Assembly (NCBI GenBank): GCA_020744425.1
Contig: JAGMUV010000002.1
Coordinates: forward strand, 434,001-498,000
Length of the DNA: 64,000 nucleotides
Reading direction: 5' to 3'
Source: Dactylonectria macrodidyma
Lineage: Eukaryota > Ascomycota > Sordariomycetes > Hypocreales > Nectriaceae
Below the pieces are notes generated by a model. That model was not told the DNA's origin. It did no database searches and saw only the letters and a program-made list of their open reading frames with translations. Both the position numbers and the translations under genes were made by a program. Positions 47,420-60,473 of this stretch are shown in pieces; the first letter of the stretch is position 1; every line of letters starts with the position of its first letter.

Positions 47420-49911
47420 TGGTGATTAAAATGGGCGTGGAAGTTGTAATTAAGCTAGGTTATTGATGATTAGAATATTGGTAAAACAGCAAACGAAAAA
47501 TCATGGGTATCTTGTCGATGGTTAAGCTAGGTGTCTTATTGGCTATTGAACCGGGTCTTTGGTGAGGAGAACAGTGCTTTAGGCATTCGATGCTAAACAA
47601 TCACCACTTGTTTGAGGACAGTTGGATGCTGTAATGGATGAGAATTCTAGGTCAAACAGACTTAATATATTACTAGCTTACCGTGATCTGGACCAAGAGA
47701 GATGCAGCATGCTCGAGAGCCTCCAAAGGATAAGATGCGTTGCGTCATTGCGCGCCTCTAGCCGAGACGGGATGGGTCGGTCGCGGCTCTGTGTTTGTTT
47801 TTGGGTTGCCTTCTGGTTGCCTCCTGATTGCCTTGTGCCTTCGCCTTGGAAATCCGTAGCCAATCGTGTTGGCAAGGCAGAATGCTGCTAAAAACACAAG
47901 AGTTTTGTGACTGGTCAGTAAAATCAATACTCTTTCATCATGGACTAGCGTGACACGCATGGCTTGTGGCCTCATGGTAATTCCTGAGCGTGTGGCTTCG
48001 AATGGCAGCACTTCTAGCGGCGCGATGTGCTCCGTATGTCTCGGATTGCATTGCCACCTGAAATGCGTGCTATCCAATGGACTGCCTCCACGTTCTTTAT
48101 TTTTATAGAGCCTGTTTCTTGAACACACCGCTGATTGCCAATAGCCGGCCACGTTCCATCTGTGCAACAGCCACAAATTGCATAAGTAAGCCCGGAGTTT
48201 GCCTAGTTCAGGTGACGGTTTCGCCTCCTGCTTTGCGAGTGAGGCATAGCCCCTCAGGAGAGGGCCCTGCAATACACTTTGATGGCCATTAATAAACTAA
48301 GCTGGTTCATGCTATGCAGGTAACTGCTGGCTATTCTGTTTGGACAACAATCCATGTCGTAAGACCCCGGCTCAGACAAACATTCCATAGTACACACAGA
48401 TCAAATGATCCCCCCCGAGGCCGTGGCCAATCCCGCTGGGCCTCAACGACTTCCACCTGTGGCCGCACCTGCGGCCTCCGATATTGCGGCGATCGGAATC
48501 ATTGGCAACGGTCTCGCCCTGAGACGGTCGATTGCAGCGCGTCATTATTTATTCGCTGCGCGGTTGGTAAGCGGTCGGCGTGTCATTTGATGTTCTGCTA
48601 GGGTTTGACACCACCCTGCTTGACCCAATAGCCGCAACACTAGACATGGTGTGGTATGGGTCATGGATCATGCTGTCATTGACCCAATAGTCAAGCATAC
48701 TGCCTGCTCCAACGAAACCTGACTGGGTGATGCCGTGCGGCGAGTCGGGGGCGAGCGACGCCCGCACCCGGTGGCCCCAAGGCCGCTCAATGGCAACAAG
48801 GTTGACCGACTCGCCGGGTTTCATATGTGCAATTGCTGTTGGGTTTGCTGCTTGGCTTAGAGCAGCTGGCGATTTCTTTGGATCAGATGAAGCAGAAGTG
48901 TTTGGCTGCGTGCCAGCACGGCCAGACTTCATTTGGTAGTCTCTGGCCTTCTTTGCGGGTTTAGGCTGCTCCATGGTATTCATAAGTACTGACTCGAGAG
49001 TTGGGGTGAAATAGGTTAAAGGTGAAGCCAAAAAATCGTGCAAGCTATCAACTTGGATTTGAGGTTGTGGTAAATTGCTGGTACCTTGCACAGGTTCCAT
49101 GTTAGGTGCTTCCTTTATTTATCATTGCAATTGTCTCTACAATTTTGGAAAGGATCCTTTTGAGAACCTTTGGGAGCCTTGACAGAGCACTACCACGCAA
49201 TTCAAATTTCGTTAACATGTCAGATCGTCGAAATTTGCCCTGGTGTTTCAATCTCATGCGGCGTGCCGGCCGACTGACCGGCTTTGAGTTGGTCACCTTT
49301 GAGATCCTTTGGTGGTGACTTTTGGGGTCCTTTGGGGCCCTTTGGGGACTATTGTGCTCCAACGAATGAGCGTGTGGCATGGTGAAGCCAGCAGCCTCAA
49401 AATGACCGGGGTTCATGGAGCGATGGATTCGTTCCGGCCGAGAACTTTGCGGGTCAGACATATGCGGCTTCCAGCCACACGGGCTTCCACGTCACCTTAG
49501 AGTCGCCTCAACGGCCTCGGAGCCTAAGGGAGGCTCCTGGGGTCTCAGGGTGGTGTAGAGCGCGAGACTTGCCAGCTAGTCATGTTGCAAGTTTAGGCGC
49601 GGCGGCATGTAGGGAGGAGGTTGGGTCGTGGGCAGGACTAGTACGTGACATCAGCTAGCATGTGGTGAGGACCATTTGCGAACTTTTGGGTCCAAATGTT
49701 CCAAGCAACCGCAGCACTGTTTTGCACGTTGGTCAGACTCATTCTACTTCCACTGTTCGGCCCATGGCCGCTTCAAGACCACCACAAATCGTGAGCGACG
49801 TGAAATATCAGGACAAGTCTCTTCACTTTTGAGAACTGCCACAGTCATTTTCAGATTCTCCCGTTTTTGGGCCACCACCACTGTTCATCGCTGGTATCTT
49901 CGCACATAGCT
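47420..49911. other. Gene-poor region with G-rich direct repeats
   Basis: About 2.5 kb without a firm gene. Near 49300-49350 the motif TTTGGGG(T/C)CC recurs three to four times in tandem (ttttggggtcctttggggccctttggggac). At 48620 and 48683 the phrase gacccaatag is repeated. Two minus-strand ORFs are described separately. The rest has no recognisable content. Confidence 0.35.
48549..49100 (-). other. Hypothetical ORF, 183 codons
   Basis: ATG-initiated frame with a polar, Ser/Pro/Thr-rich composition, a basic stretch (PKPAKKARDYQMKSGR) and a more ordered C-terminal part (GHRVRASLAPDSPHG, SMLDYWVNDSMIHDPYHTM). Another 119-codon ORF (49461-49102), rich in Arg/Lys/His, ends one base upstream on the same strand. 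I could not find splice sites that merge them. No family recognised. It may be a real lineage-specific gene or chance. Confidence 0.28.
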
Positions 49912-51984
49912 ATGGATATCAATGGTTTTCTTGATCCTGGGCCAGCCATCAGCTGGGCCGACCAGCATCATTTCCTGGATCAAGACACAGAAATGATCAA
50001 TCTCGACACCCCACAACACCTGGACTTCGGTTCTGGCGCCGTTCACCCCACCTCCATCTTGGCGAATGCAACATCGCAACCACGCCGATTTGACCACGGC
50101 CACAGCACACATGCTGGCCCTACAGCAGATCAGCCACCGAGCGGCGACCCGCAGGTATCGTCGGCTCTGCAGGCCGACGTGGCTCCAGGTTCTCGAAGAT
50201 CCAAGTACGGCAATCTCGACTGGGAGCGTCATAAGCCTCAACTGCAGCAGATTTATCTAAAAGACAACAACAGTCTCGCCGAGACGATGAAGATAATGAG
50301 AACCCAGCATTCGTTTGAGGCGTCGTGAGTCACGCATTCTTCTGCACTTATCTCCACGTTACTGATGCTTCCGTAGCCAGAAACTGTACAAGAGCAAGTT
50401 CAAGGATTGGGGATGGAACAAGAACTTGCCAGGCCACATCGCCGAGTTTATGGTTGAGACGGCCAAGAAAAGAAAGAGGGACCGTGGTAGCGACACCGTA
50501 TTTTCTTATGGAGGAAGGAATTACGATGAGAGCCGCGCTATGAACACTCTTTCTCGGACCAAGCAGCGAGCTGAGAACGAAGCTGAAGGTATGAAGATGA
50601 CCTGGAAAAGCACCTATGCTAGCTGAGAATACTGACAAATGAAGTCGCCGCAACGCCTGCCGGCGTCAGCTACAAGACGCCGAAAGCCTTCATATCCTCT
50701 CCCGACAACGGCGAGTCCACAGATAGCTCTGAGACTGAAGAACAAGTCACTTCCGGTAAAATGCGAGGAACCGTGGTGTCACCTAGCCATGAAGTGGATC
50801 TCCCTCTGCAGTGGAATGGTCTGACCAGGGCTCATCTCATCTCGACGTGGACAGAAGGCCGTACCCATCTTCAGCAAGGGAGACTTCACAGTGCCAAGGA
50901 ATTGTTAGAGCAAGCCTGGGAAGGACTCGCCTATCTCAATGGCGCAACAAACGAAGATGTCAAGAAGGTTGCGTATGAGCTTGTTGATCTCCACACCCAA
51001 CAGGGTTCAACAGAAGCGGTAAACAAGATCCTTGAGCAGATGATGCAGGCACACATCGACACCTGGGGGATCGAAGACAAAAGAACGCGACAGCATGTGA
51101 TCCATGTCGTGGAAATTTTGAACAGTTGCAACCGGCAGGAAGACGCGTTGGGTCTTCTGTCCCGATCTAAGGAGATCACAGAGGTCAAGTCAGGCCGCTC
51201 CCGTAGAAATCGGAACAGGCGACGCCGGAAGGGCAAAGACAAGGCCGTTGACTCTCTCGCCGCCTCTACTCAGCTGTTGGGCGTCGTCGGCCTCGACGAA
51301 GCCATTGAACCAAACGCGTCTCCTTCGCAGATTGAGTACCGGCTTGACGTAGCAAGCTCACATGTTGCTGCACGAGACCAAGCCGTTGAACCACTGCTTT
51401 TGGCTTTGATTAGCCACTGCGAAAAGAATCCCTTCGGACTGCATGTCCAGAATCTACGCGCAAGAGGCGAACTTCTTAGTTTGTATGAAAAGCTGGGCGT
51501 GGTTGCAAACTACGGCGAAGTCTTCGCTAGGACACCGGAATCGATTAATGTGGTTTTCGATTCCTATCCTTGGGACTCCCAAAAATCCGCGGCTCTCGAT
51601 GTAGTGGAGGCGTATATCCAAGTTGCTGCGAACATGGTCAAGAGTAACTATACGGTCGCCGCGAAGCGTTTGTTCCAGAAAGCTGCGCAAAAGTCAGAGT
51701 CCCTCTTCGGTTATGACACTGAGCGAGCTATATGGGTCAACATCACCATTGGGCTCGTGTACCAAACTCACAGAAGCTGGGCAGAGGCAAAGCCATGGTT
51801 TGAGCGGGCTTACGCTGGCGCGCTCGGTGCTAATTGGGACAAGGAGGATGGCATCATCAGAGCGTTGACGAACGCACTTGAGCGAAGTCATTTCTCCTAC
51901 CTATCCGATGAAGGCCGACCCTTTAAGACGATATTCGGAGTCATGGGTTTTACTATCAGGCCAAATAGGCTTCACCTGGAATGA
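49912..51984 (+). CDS. Clr5-domain protein with TPR-like C-terminus
   Basis: 654-aa protein; exons 49912-50324, 50377-50588 and 50645-51984. An acidic, disordered N-terminus precedes a Clr5 domain at about residues 100-160: LDWERHKPQLQQIYLKDNNSLAETMKIMRTQH, completed after splicing by QKLYKSKFKDWGWNKN. A basic segment (AKKRKRDR) may be a nuclear signal. The C-terminal half consists of helical pairs resembling tetratricopeptide repeats (GRTHLQQGRLHSAKELLEQAW, TEAVNKILEQMMQAHIDTWG, AKRLFQKAAQKSESLFGYD). The very basic RSRRNRNRRRRKGKDK lies in between. Clr5 domains are found in many filamentous fungal proteins of unclear role, some chromatin-linked. Likely nuclear regulator, function unknown. 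Confidence 0.85.
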
Positions 51985-53762
51985 TTGGAAATATGGAAAC
52001 TCGTGAGGATTGTTGCGCTAACTAGCTAGTTCAACAAGATGCGAGGCAAGTTGTAGTGAAACCGCTTAGTGATGTTGAAGTGAAGATTTCAGTTGCCATT
52101 TTCTGGTCAATCAATTATTATTCATCTAGCCATTCATGTTTTGACTGGTAGAGAGAAGCGGTCACTGTGGCTTTGTGTCGGCTCCTACCCTTGCTTCCCC
52201 AGAAAGATCATAAGGCCCCCCTCCCCCCGCACCCGAGACGGCCTCCTCTCTTCATGCCCCGAAGAAGCAAACCACTGATCCGCTGCAGGAGGTTGAGATG
52301 CGGGGGAAAATTGGACGTGCGCCGTTATTACGTACTGTAACCTCTTGTTTGGGGACTTTGATACGCTCAACTCCCCTGCTTTTTGGGGGTGAAGGTGGAA
52401 TCATGGGTCTACTCCGTGGAGAGCTGGGGAACCCGTGCCTCTGGGAATGGTGTCAATGAGTCAAGCCGTGGCAATTGAAGCCGCAGCTAGCTCCCGATTT
52501 TTCCGGGCCTAGCATGCTAGCAAGTCCCTTCCCCTTCAAACATTTCACGGCTTCTCAAAGCCAATTGGATTGCCTGATTCTCGTGCTTGTGGCCCGAGGC
52601 GTCGAGGGGGGCGCGGTCTCCAGATTGTGAAAGGTGGAGATCGGGAGGGCTTCCGATGCTCTCTATGACATGATTGGAGAGGCAATGTGCCTCCGCAGCC
52701 TACCAGCCAAGCCATCGGAGTCCGTCCCGATCTCGGGGTCACCGACAGGGCTTCCAGGATGACAGCTTGAGTCGCGTCTTGTAAAAGGAGAATTGAGAAG
52801 TAAGGAGAGAGGCTCTGACGTCTGAAAGGAGGTTCTGGCGGTGTGGTTTGGCAGCCCCAAACTTGTTGCGATCCGTCATCAGTGTCTGGCCTGACCAGAC
52901 AGTGCTGGTTGACGAAGCACTTGCTACAACCCTGGCCACGTTATCATTGTCACTAAATTAAACGGTAGGAACCGAAAACCACAGCCTTTTTCACTAAGCT
53001 TAATGAGTTCAGCCTACCCGCTGTCAGGATTCCAATAGGTGCTCGGTGAAGTAAAACAGTGTGCTCGTAGCATTGTGCATTAGCGGCCGCGTTGAAGCGT
53101 GCGAAGCCGGAGTAAGCTGGGAGAAGACAACCGGCGAGCGCTGATAGTTCGGAGCCTTCACAGTGAAAAAGGCGAGGTATCACCGAGAGCTGAGAAGACT
53201 GGACAGAAGATGGGGATGGCTTTTGTAAATGCTACTGTATCACAGGATGGGGGTTTCTACATAGACGGAGGGGATCCGCAACAGTGGAGGCTCGGGCAGC
53301 CCCAGTGGAGAGATACCCCCCCTGGACACCCACTAAATGCGCTCTCCAGTAGTGTGTCTCCTCGCTATCATGTAACTGTAACAGAATGTGCCTGTAATCG
53401 CTTAGACGCATCGAGTCACCCAACGAGTTGGGGGTGCGATAAACACCACTGACTTGCACCGGCGACTCACTTAGTAACTCGATCCTATCAAGCGCTAAAG
53501 CAGTTGATGGATTAGGCCTTGGAGACCTACCCCGCATCTCGCTAACCCAAGGTCAGCCAGCTCATCATTCATTCATCATCAGCACATGTCCAGGGATATC
53601 TCCAGGGATTCTGTGTCTTGTTCTGTTCGCCCCCCCTAGAACACAAAGAGAAGAATCGTTTAGCCCTGTGGAGAATTGTCCCGGACGCATCAGCAGTGTC
53701 CCTACATTACTGCCATACCCAGCATTTCTCACAACCCCAGACCCCCCCGACGTGTATTCGGA
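51985..53762. other. Gene-poor region, no gene seen
   Basis: About 1.8 kb with only short overlapping ORFs of no resemblance to known families. C-rich runs occur at 52218-52230. No repeat or RNA gene was recognised. Probably the 3' UTR of the Clr5 gene plus the upstream region of the Zn2Cys6 gene. Confidence 0.4.
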
Positions 53763-56453
53763 ATGCCGCCGTCAGAGCCATCGCCATCGAACTCCAGAAG
53801 ACTCTCTATCGCTGCAGACTCCTCCACCTCCAAACGCCGAGGCGGTCGGGTGTCGAAGCGATCCGGTAACGCGTCCGTAGCCCTTGCAGCATGCCCTGCC
53901 TACCCTGTCTCTCCCACCCAGTATTGACGCCCGCAGCTGCTCGAGATGCCGCAAGCAGAAGATCAAGTGCTCTGGGTCACAGCCTTGCGACGCATGCCAG
54001 AAGCGCAAGCTGTCGTGCGAGTTTGATGAGCGCGACCAAAAGGTCCTTGTTACCCGAGGGTTAGTCTTGCCACCTTGTCACTATTCCCATATACTCGCCC
54101 TACTGACAATGGCTTATAGATACATCATCGACCTGCAGCAAAGAGCAGAGAGCCAGAGGCGCGCCGAGGGTGCCGAGTATGTCACACCAGGCTCTCTTGA
54201 TACAAACCATGAGGTCCCAGTAGCGGTTGACGATGGTACGTCCGTCTGATGCATCATCAACCATATCATGCCTAACCTAACCCCATGCTCATGCCCACTG
54301 CTAAACAAAGACACCTTGGCTTACTCATTTGCTCCCGTCCAAAATAGTTGATGTCAGCGCCACAACCTTCGCACAGGCCGACTCCATCGTCATCCCGTCC
54401 ATCGACAGACCCGACTCAGACAACCAGAGCTCAAACAGCCGTTCGAGATTGGACCCAGTTGCGTCCAACCTCACAAACCCGCTCTCAACAGGGGAGTCAA
54501 GGTTCATGACCTCGGGCGAGGGTAAAGTTTGTTAGTCGCCTCCTCTCAGTAAATGCTACGACCCGAACTTCTAACACCACCTAGACTACCTTGGCACCTC
54601 GTCAAACTGGTCATTCAGCCGTCGCGTTCTTAGTCTTACCCACGAGTATGTCTATCACGCTCCCGTGTCCACGAGCAGCTTGCTGTTCGATGGTGCGGCG
54701 TACGATCTGGGCTGGGATGGTTCCCGCACAGCTGTTCCATCAGACACGCACCCCCTTCCCAGCCTTGACCATGCCATCTATCTTATCAACACTGTCAAAT
54801 TTCACTGCAGTCAAGTCTTCCATCTCTTCGACGAGGAGACTTTCATGAAGTACATGTACGACTTTTACGCCGACCCCGCGACCCAGGACGCTGGGTCAGA
54901 CCTTAGATACATCCAGCTCCTCGTTATTCTAGCTTTTGGCAAGGCTTTGGTTGAGAATAACTACCAAGCAAAACGTCCCCCTGGTGCCGAATATTTTGTC
55001 AGGGCGCTCCGGCTTCTACCAAGCATGCATGCTCTGTTCCAGGATCCGATCCTGTCAACTGAGGTTCTCTGTTGCATGGCTTTGTATTTTCAGTGTCTGG
55101 ATTTCCGACACTCGGCTCATAACTTTGTAGGTCCTCACTTCCCTCAAATAATTGAAACGGATTCCCACTGATATACTTGCTAGATTGGCCAAGCGATACG
55201 AATGGCTCTCCTACAAGGCATGCACACCGATATGCCCCGCCAGCATCTGGGGGACCACTTAGTCGAACGCAGTCGCAAGGCATGGTGGACTGCCTACGTT
55301 CTAGACCGAGAAATGACCTCACTGATGGGCTTGCCACAGTCGATCAATGATGACGACGTACATCCACAGCTCCCTCACTTTTCCGGCTCTAGTCATCGAG
55401 TCGCTGCTCTGAACATGCAGATTCGGTTATCCCGAACATTGGCTGCCATCAACAGAGGTAAGTAAATCGATGATACGAGTATCTTCTCAGGCTAAAGTGT
55501 CCTAGGAGTCTATGGGCTCGACGGCCGATTAAACAAAAAGTTTTTGCTAAGCACAAAGGATGTTTTATCAAATATCGCGGGTCTTGCCGATGAACTCCAA
55601 CAAACGTTTCCGATGCAAATAGACCAGACCATCAACGGTGTTTCGAGGACCTCTGGCTATCTTCATCTTCTCTATCACCAGGTAAGTCGCCACGAGACTT
55701 TCAGGTCGAAAGACACTACGCTAAATTTCTTCTAGTGCATTGTTCTTGCGACGCGTCCGTTACTATTCTGCTTCCTGAAGATCAGATTCGAGTCCCCAAC
55801 TTCTTATGTTGACGCATTCCGTTCTTCTCAAACCGTCTCGAATTTGACCAAAATGTGCATCGACTCGTCACAGCAAATGATCAACATTCTCGCCTGTCTA
55901 CAAAGCCAAGGCCTATTAGGTAAGCCTTGTCTCATTTTTTATTGAGGTGCAGTGCTGACCTATCATTTTGAATCGATCAGAGACCTTTCTCCCTTTCGAT
56001 CTTGAACCTCTCTTCGTCTCTAGCCTGAATCTGCTCCTCGGGCCTGTTCTCAACCCAAGACTATTGGAAAACGAATCCCAGTGGCGACAAAAGTCCCATA
56101 TCATTTTCAACGAGATGGTGGGGAAAGGAAATCTCATTGCCGAGTTTCGGCAGTCTGAGCTTCAGCAGCTGGACGACATGCTGAGGCGGCTACCGGCTAC
56201 TTCTGGACAGTCGTCTAACCCCGATCAAGAGGGCGTAGATAATCCAATGGCCCAAGGAATCGAGGATAGTGTTATTGATCCGACACTTGCGGAGTCTAAC
56301 GATGAGGAGACACTATCGTCCTTGCTACCAAGCATGGATTACAGCACGGATGTATGGTTGACGACTGCTCAGATCATTGACATGGCAAACTCGATTGCAA
56401 ACAGTGACACTGAGTGGGTGTCACACACCATCACTGAACATGATATCTGGTAG
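53763..56453 (+). CDS. Zn2Cys6 fungal transcription factor; 5' exon uncertain
   Basis: Regulator of about 700-740 aa. The DNA-binding cluster is CSRCRKQKIKC then CDACQKRKLSC, which fits Zn2Cys6. The following exons are well supported: to 54059, 54120-54235, 54348-54521, 54585-55126, 55184-55457, 55506-55681, 55736-55919 and 55981-56453. They build the fungal-specific domain, with GMHTDMPRQHLGDHLVERSRKAWWTAYVLDRE and LMGLPQSINDDDVHPQLP as hallmarks. The start is problematic: the zinc-cluster frame has no ATG of its own. A likely first exon begins at ATG 53763 (a Ser-rich, basic N-terminus), but no consensus donor and acceptor join it in phase. A weak 40-nt or 70-nt intron, or a small indel, is needed. 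Target genes unknown. Confidence 0.8.
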
Positions 56454-56692
56454 ATGGCAATGTCATCGTCAGCTTTTTTCGCATCAGGTTCGAAGGTGTA
56501 GCGAAGGAGCGTAGTTCAATGACTTGCCAGTTATCGAAGTCAGGAACAGGAAGTGAAATTGGTATTCAACGGCGAAGCGTCTGGCCGGTAATTGGAGCAA
56601 AAGTATGATATTTAGATATTATCAATATTGACGTCTAAATAATCGCAATAAAAACACGCTTACACACGACTCTAGATAAGTGGTTGAAAATC

Positions 56693-57376
56693 CTACGGCG
56701 ACGATGGGCCGATCAGGAGAGCAGTCAACAGATTATATTCGCCGCCTCTAGATGTGCTCCCAGGAATGCGTATGCCAGCCCGGATAAACGAGGTAACAAA
56801 GTTACAAAGGCAGCCAATATAGCTGAGAGAGGCCAGGATCAAAACAACTGGCACTGCGTAAGATAGGTGTCTGGTCGTCTCTCTCCGTGAATTCTCATAT
56901 CCAAGTCGGGGAATACTCAAGCTGAAGCCAATGCGCATGAGAATGAGGAGAATAAGGCCATCAGTGAAGTAACTAAAAGCTTTTTTAGGAGCTGAGATGT
57001 CGGCTTGAAATCGTCGTAACGTGTTCTGTCTAGGATACGAATGTATATACCCTTTCTTGTGAAGGAGTATTGCAGCCGCATATTCGCAGAGGTCCAAAAA
57101 GCAGAACTTAGACGGTAAGCGATATAGTCAGCGGGTTATAAAAGATTGTACTCACACTGTGAAAAAGCTTATGTTAATCTGACAGTATGTGAAATAGGGC
57201 GTCTTGCTCCCCCGATTCACCCTATGGCGACTGCAGTAGAATAAGAGCCCGGTGGCTAGCAATAGAGTAATGGTAATGAGAGTGGTGTGAACAATATAGG
57301 ACGTTAAGAACTTTCTATTTGTAGGGCTCTGCGTAAATGCCCGAAGGCTATAGAGAAGGTAAATGGGGAATGTCAT
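56693..57376 (-). CDS. Small multi-pass membrane protein, unknown
   Basis: Two exons, 57376-57158 and 57106-56693, give 210 aa with about four hydrophobic segments: SYIVHTTLITITLLLATGLL, INISFFTFCFLDLCEYAAAIL (formed by splicing), YFTDGLILLILMRIGFSL and LSYAVPVVLILASLSYIGCL. The intron donor GTGTGA is weak, so the junction is tentative; each exon alone is clearly membrane-like. No family recognised. It is convergent with the Zn2Cys6 gene (240 nt from its stop) and lies beside the DUF6536 pseudogene. Genes of that kind are often found among lineage-specific fungal membrane proteins, but no link can be shown. Confidence 0.55.
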
Positions 57377-57986
57377 TCATAGCCTTGGTAAGGGACCGCG
57401 GAAATTGGGAAGACTAAGAGTAACGTCCGCTTGGCTAGAAAGATTGGGGCTCTAGCTGGATGATGTTGATGTAAAGCGCCGGCAGAAGTTTCGCTGTTAT
57501 ATGATGCGTGATCTCTTTGCGGATAATGTGATTCTGGGAAGTGATGGATTTCGAAATGTGAGATGATAAAACATGCGGGATATTGACACGGCCATCAAGC
57601 AAACAGTGACGCGTTAACAGAGAAAGCCAGGCTGCTCCCGATCTTTCCGTAGTGGTGCAGAGGCAGTGGCTACACATTGTGTCAAAGTGCATATGCTTAC
57701 AGAGTAATGTAATTCTGTTGCTAATTCCGGCAGCTGAGCAACCACTAGGCTTCTTTGCACCCAACCAGGACCTGAGGCCTAGTCTACTGATGCAAATTCG
57801 GCCACAATCCTTCGCCGGAAGGATTTCTTCATACCGACTGAGACTTGGTTGTCCAGACAGTCCCACGCCGTGTCCACTTCAACCTTAAGCGGAACCGCCC
57901 ACTTTCACATCCAGCTCTCAACTCTGGTCAAGCCTATGCAATCAAACTGATCCTACATTCCGAAACCCTTTGATTCGCCATCGAAA
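57377..57986. other. Intergenic region, no gene seen
   Basis: About 610 nt between divergent genes. Frames here show no resemblance to known proteins. Confidence 0.3.
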
Positions 57987-59998
57987 ATGAGCCGCCCATC
58001 ATATCCGGGATACAATGAATCCCCCCGCGTTCGGAGATTGCCCGAGTTCGGCGATGCATACGCATGGTTGCAGACCGAAGAGCCGATGGACTTGACTTGA
58101 CAGGCTTGCTCAACGCGAACGAGCGAGCAGAGGGGCCTGTAGAGCCAACACACGCGACTGAAACCTTGCAGCAAAGGGGCTACTGGTTCAAAAAGAAGTG
58201 GAAAGACCTCGGTGGTTGGCGTGTCGGCGCGACATGTTTCGCAACGGGTGCCTTCATGTCTCTAATTATTAACATCATTCTCGCGGTCTGGGTTCCGAAA
58301 CTGGACTCCTTTCGCTTCGGTGTAGGGGTCGTCTGGACTGGCAACTGTAAGAGAATCAGTGTGTACAATACCACTATTCACTTGGGGGTAAATGGCATAA
58401 GTACATTGTTGCTTAGTGGAAGCAATTATTGCATGCATTGCTTGACAGCGCCGACGAGACAGAGCCTGCAACAAGCGCATGGCAAGGGCATATGGCTTGA
58501 TATTGGCGTCCTGGGCGTTCGCAACCTCGGCAGCATTGGGGGACCCAAAGTCGTGCTCTAGTTTCTTCTCGGTATTTCGTCTGTTCCTCTTCATCCCATG
58601 TGAGTTTCTTGATACTACATCCATTCCTTGAACCTCGCTAATTTACGTTATGATGCGAAGGTACAATTCGGCATTCTTTTTGTCTTTGGATACCAATAGC
58701 TATCATGTATATGTTGTCTCAGAAGGCTTTTGGAACAGCACCAAGACGATGCCTGTCCAAAATATGTCGTCTTACTGGAACAAAATCAACACCTGGGAGG
58801 TGTTGAACGAGGAAGCATCTCCCGCAAATGCGACAGAATATCTAGATGACATCAAGAACCTCCACAGTCGATTTGACTCGGCGATGGAGAACAAATCAGC
58901 ACTTTTGAGAACTTATCTACTACGGAGTGCATTGATAAATATGCACTTGACTTTTTCACCGAAGAACCTTGATAATCACTGCTGCGAACACAACGAATGA
59001 CGGCTCATTTGCCTACGGGTATCAGTACCTGGTGACTCTCCATGTCAACGCCAATACCGGCACTTATAAACCTTATGACTGGTACGAATTTAATAAGCGC
59101 TAGCAGCAGGACATTGCTGACACTTGATGTAGGATATGTTATGGCCTCCCCGACTATAAAAGCCGGTGTTATCTTTCTCATGATCTGAATACACCCATGA
59201 GGCCGTGGGCTCCATGGGACTTTCCGGTAAAATACTGTCACAGTGAAGTTGTTGAGGGAAACTGTGCCCTCAACGCCAACCAGCCCATCATATTGATCAT
59301 CATCGCCTGTAATTTGATCAAGCTGACCGTCATGATAATGATGGCGTTCGGATTCAAGGAAGATCCCATTGTCACTCCAGGAGACGCTATCGGATCATTC
59401 CTAGACGAACCTGACTCGACCACAGAGGGCATTTGCTTGCTGTCCAAGGACGCTGTGAAAAGCCAAACACCCTGATTCTGGCCGAGGAATGGCTCTACTA
59501 ATGACTCTGATCCAACTGCTGCCCGAAAGAGACGTTATCGATGGTCAGACGCCGTGAGCGCAAGGAGATGGAAGTGCACTCTCACGGCACTTAGAATAGC
59601 GATACGGGCAGTAGTCATCTTTCTAGGTGAAAGCGTCGACTCGATAAAAGACAATGCTACAGTCGCTCCATTTTCTACAGGCTTTGGATCCAGTTATGCC
59701 TATCTTGTTTGCTAGCATGTGTTCGTTCTTCTTTTTCCATTTCATCAGCGTCATGCGAATGGCCGTGACTTGCAGCGCGGCCATCTCGGCAGCTTGTCAC
59801 CATGACAATGGGCAAGACGAGGTTTCCCTGCAATCCATAAAATGTGGAGCAGTTTTTGTAGAGGAACCAGGAGAAGACCGGGAATGGGTTGGGCATTGTT
59901 GCTTCACGAGTAGTCTGGTCAAACAACCAAAGCCTGGCTTTTATACGCGGGAAAGGGTGCGACGTTCAAGAAAAAGTAACACAGGGGGAGAAGACTGA
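57987..59998 (+). pseudogene. Degenerate DUF6536 membrane-protein gene
   Basis: Pieces of one fungal DUF6536 protein occur in order but in different frames. The N-terminus runs from ATG 57987 to a 5-bp tandem duplication (58091-58100, CTTGA twice) that shifts the frame. The body then has GGWRVGATCFATGAFMSLI, HLGVNGISTLLLSGSNYCMHC and WLDIGVLGVRNL, cut by TAG at 58559-58561 where the family has Trp. After a normal-looking intron (about 58611-58662) comes YNSAFFLSLDTNSYHVY. The frame shifts again near 58906, then continues with FAYGYQYLVTLHVN, an intron at 59082-59132, and CYGLPDYKSRCYL. A TGA at 59473-59475 and an internal loss near 59690 follow. The true C-terminus survives at 59740-59998 (CSAAISAACH, VGHCCFTSSLV). 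Most of the usual central membrane region is missing. Function of intact members is unknown. Confidence 0.85.
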
Positions 59999-60473
59999 TA
60001 TAATTAAGAAATGTAGCATAGTTATCTATGAATGATTTCCTCATCTATTATGAGATTAGAAAGTGACTCATAACTCACCCTTGACGGGCTGGACAGCCAA
60101 TTCAGCAGAAAGTGACTTATTAAAGCCTAATAACTAAAGTAAATGTCTCTATCTTGACGGAGGACGAGATAAGGCGGGGTCGGAGTAGAATCTCGGCCGC
60201 GGAATGCTGACAAACCTCGTGTAGCGCGACAAAGATTGCATATCTTCCAATCTGCCTTTATCGAGGTAAGTTTTGATATGCCATAAACGGCAAACCGAAT
60301 GCGTAATCGTAACACCGCTGGTCACGTTTGATGCGCTTCATCACGTGAGGCGCGGGAGCATAATCTCCAAGACCTCACATTATCCGCCTTCAGCTAGCTG
60401 TCATCATCATAGCATCATCACCGACCATTCTGATCGCACTCGTATGATTCGCACCTACTAACGAGGTGTGTCC
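59999..60473. other. Intergenic region, no gene seen
   Basis: About 475 nt between the pseudogene and the dioxygenase gene. Nothing recognised. Confidence 0.3.

Noticed and set aside
47745..48272. 175-codon minus-strand frame
   Set aside because: Composition looks random, no motif, and it lies in a gene-poor region.
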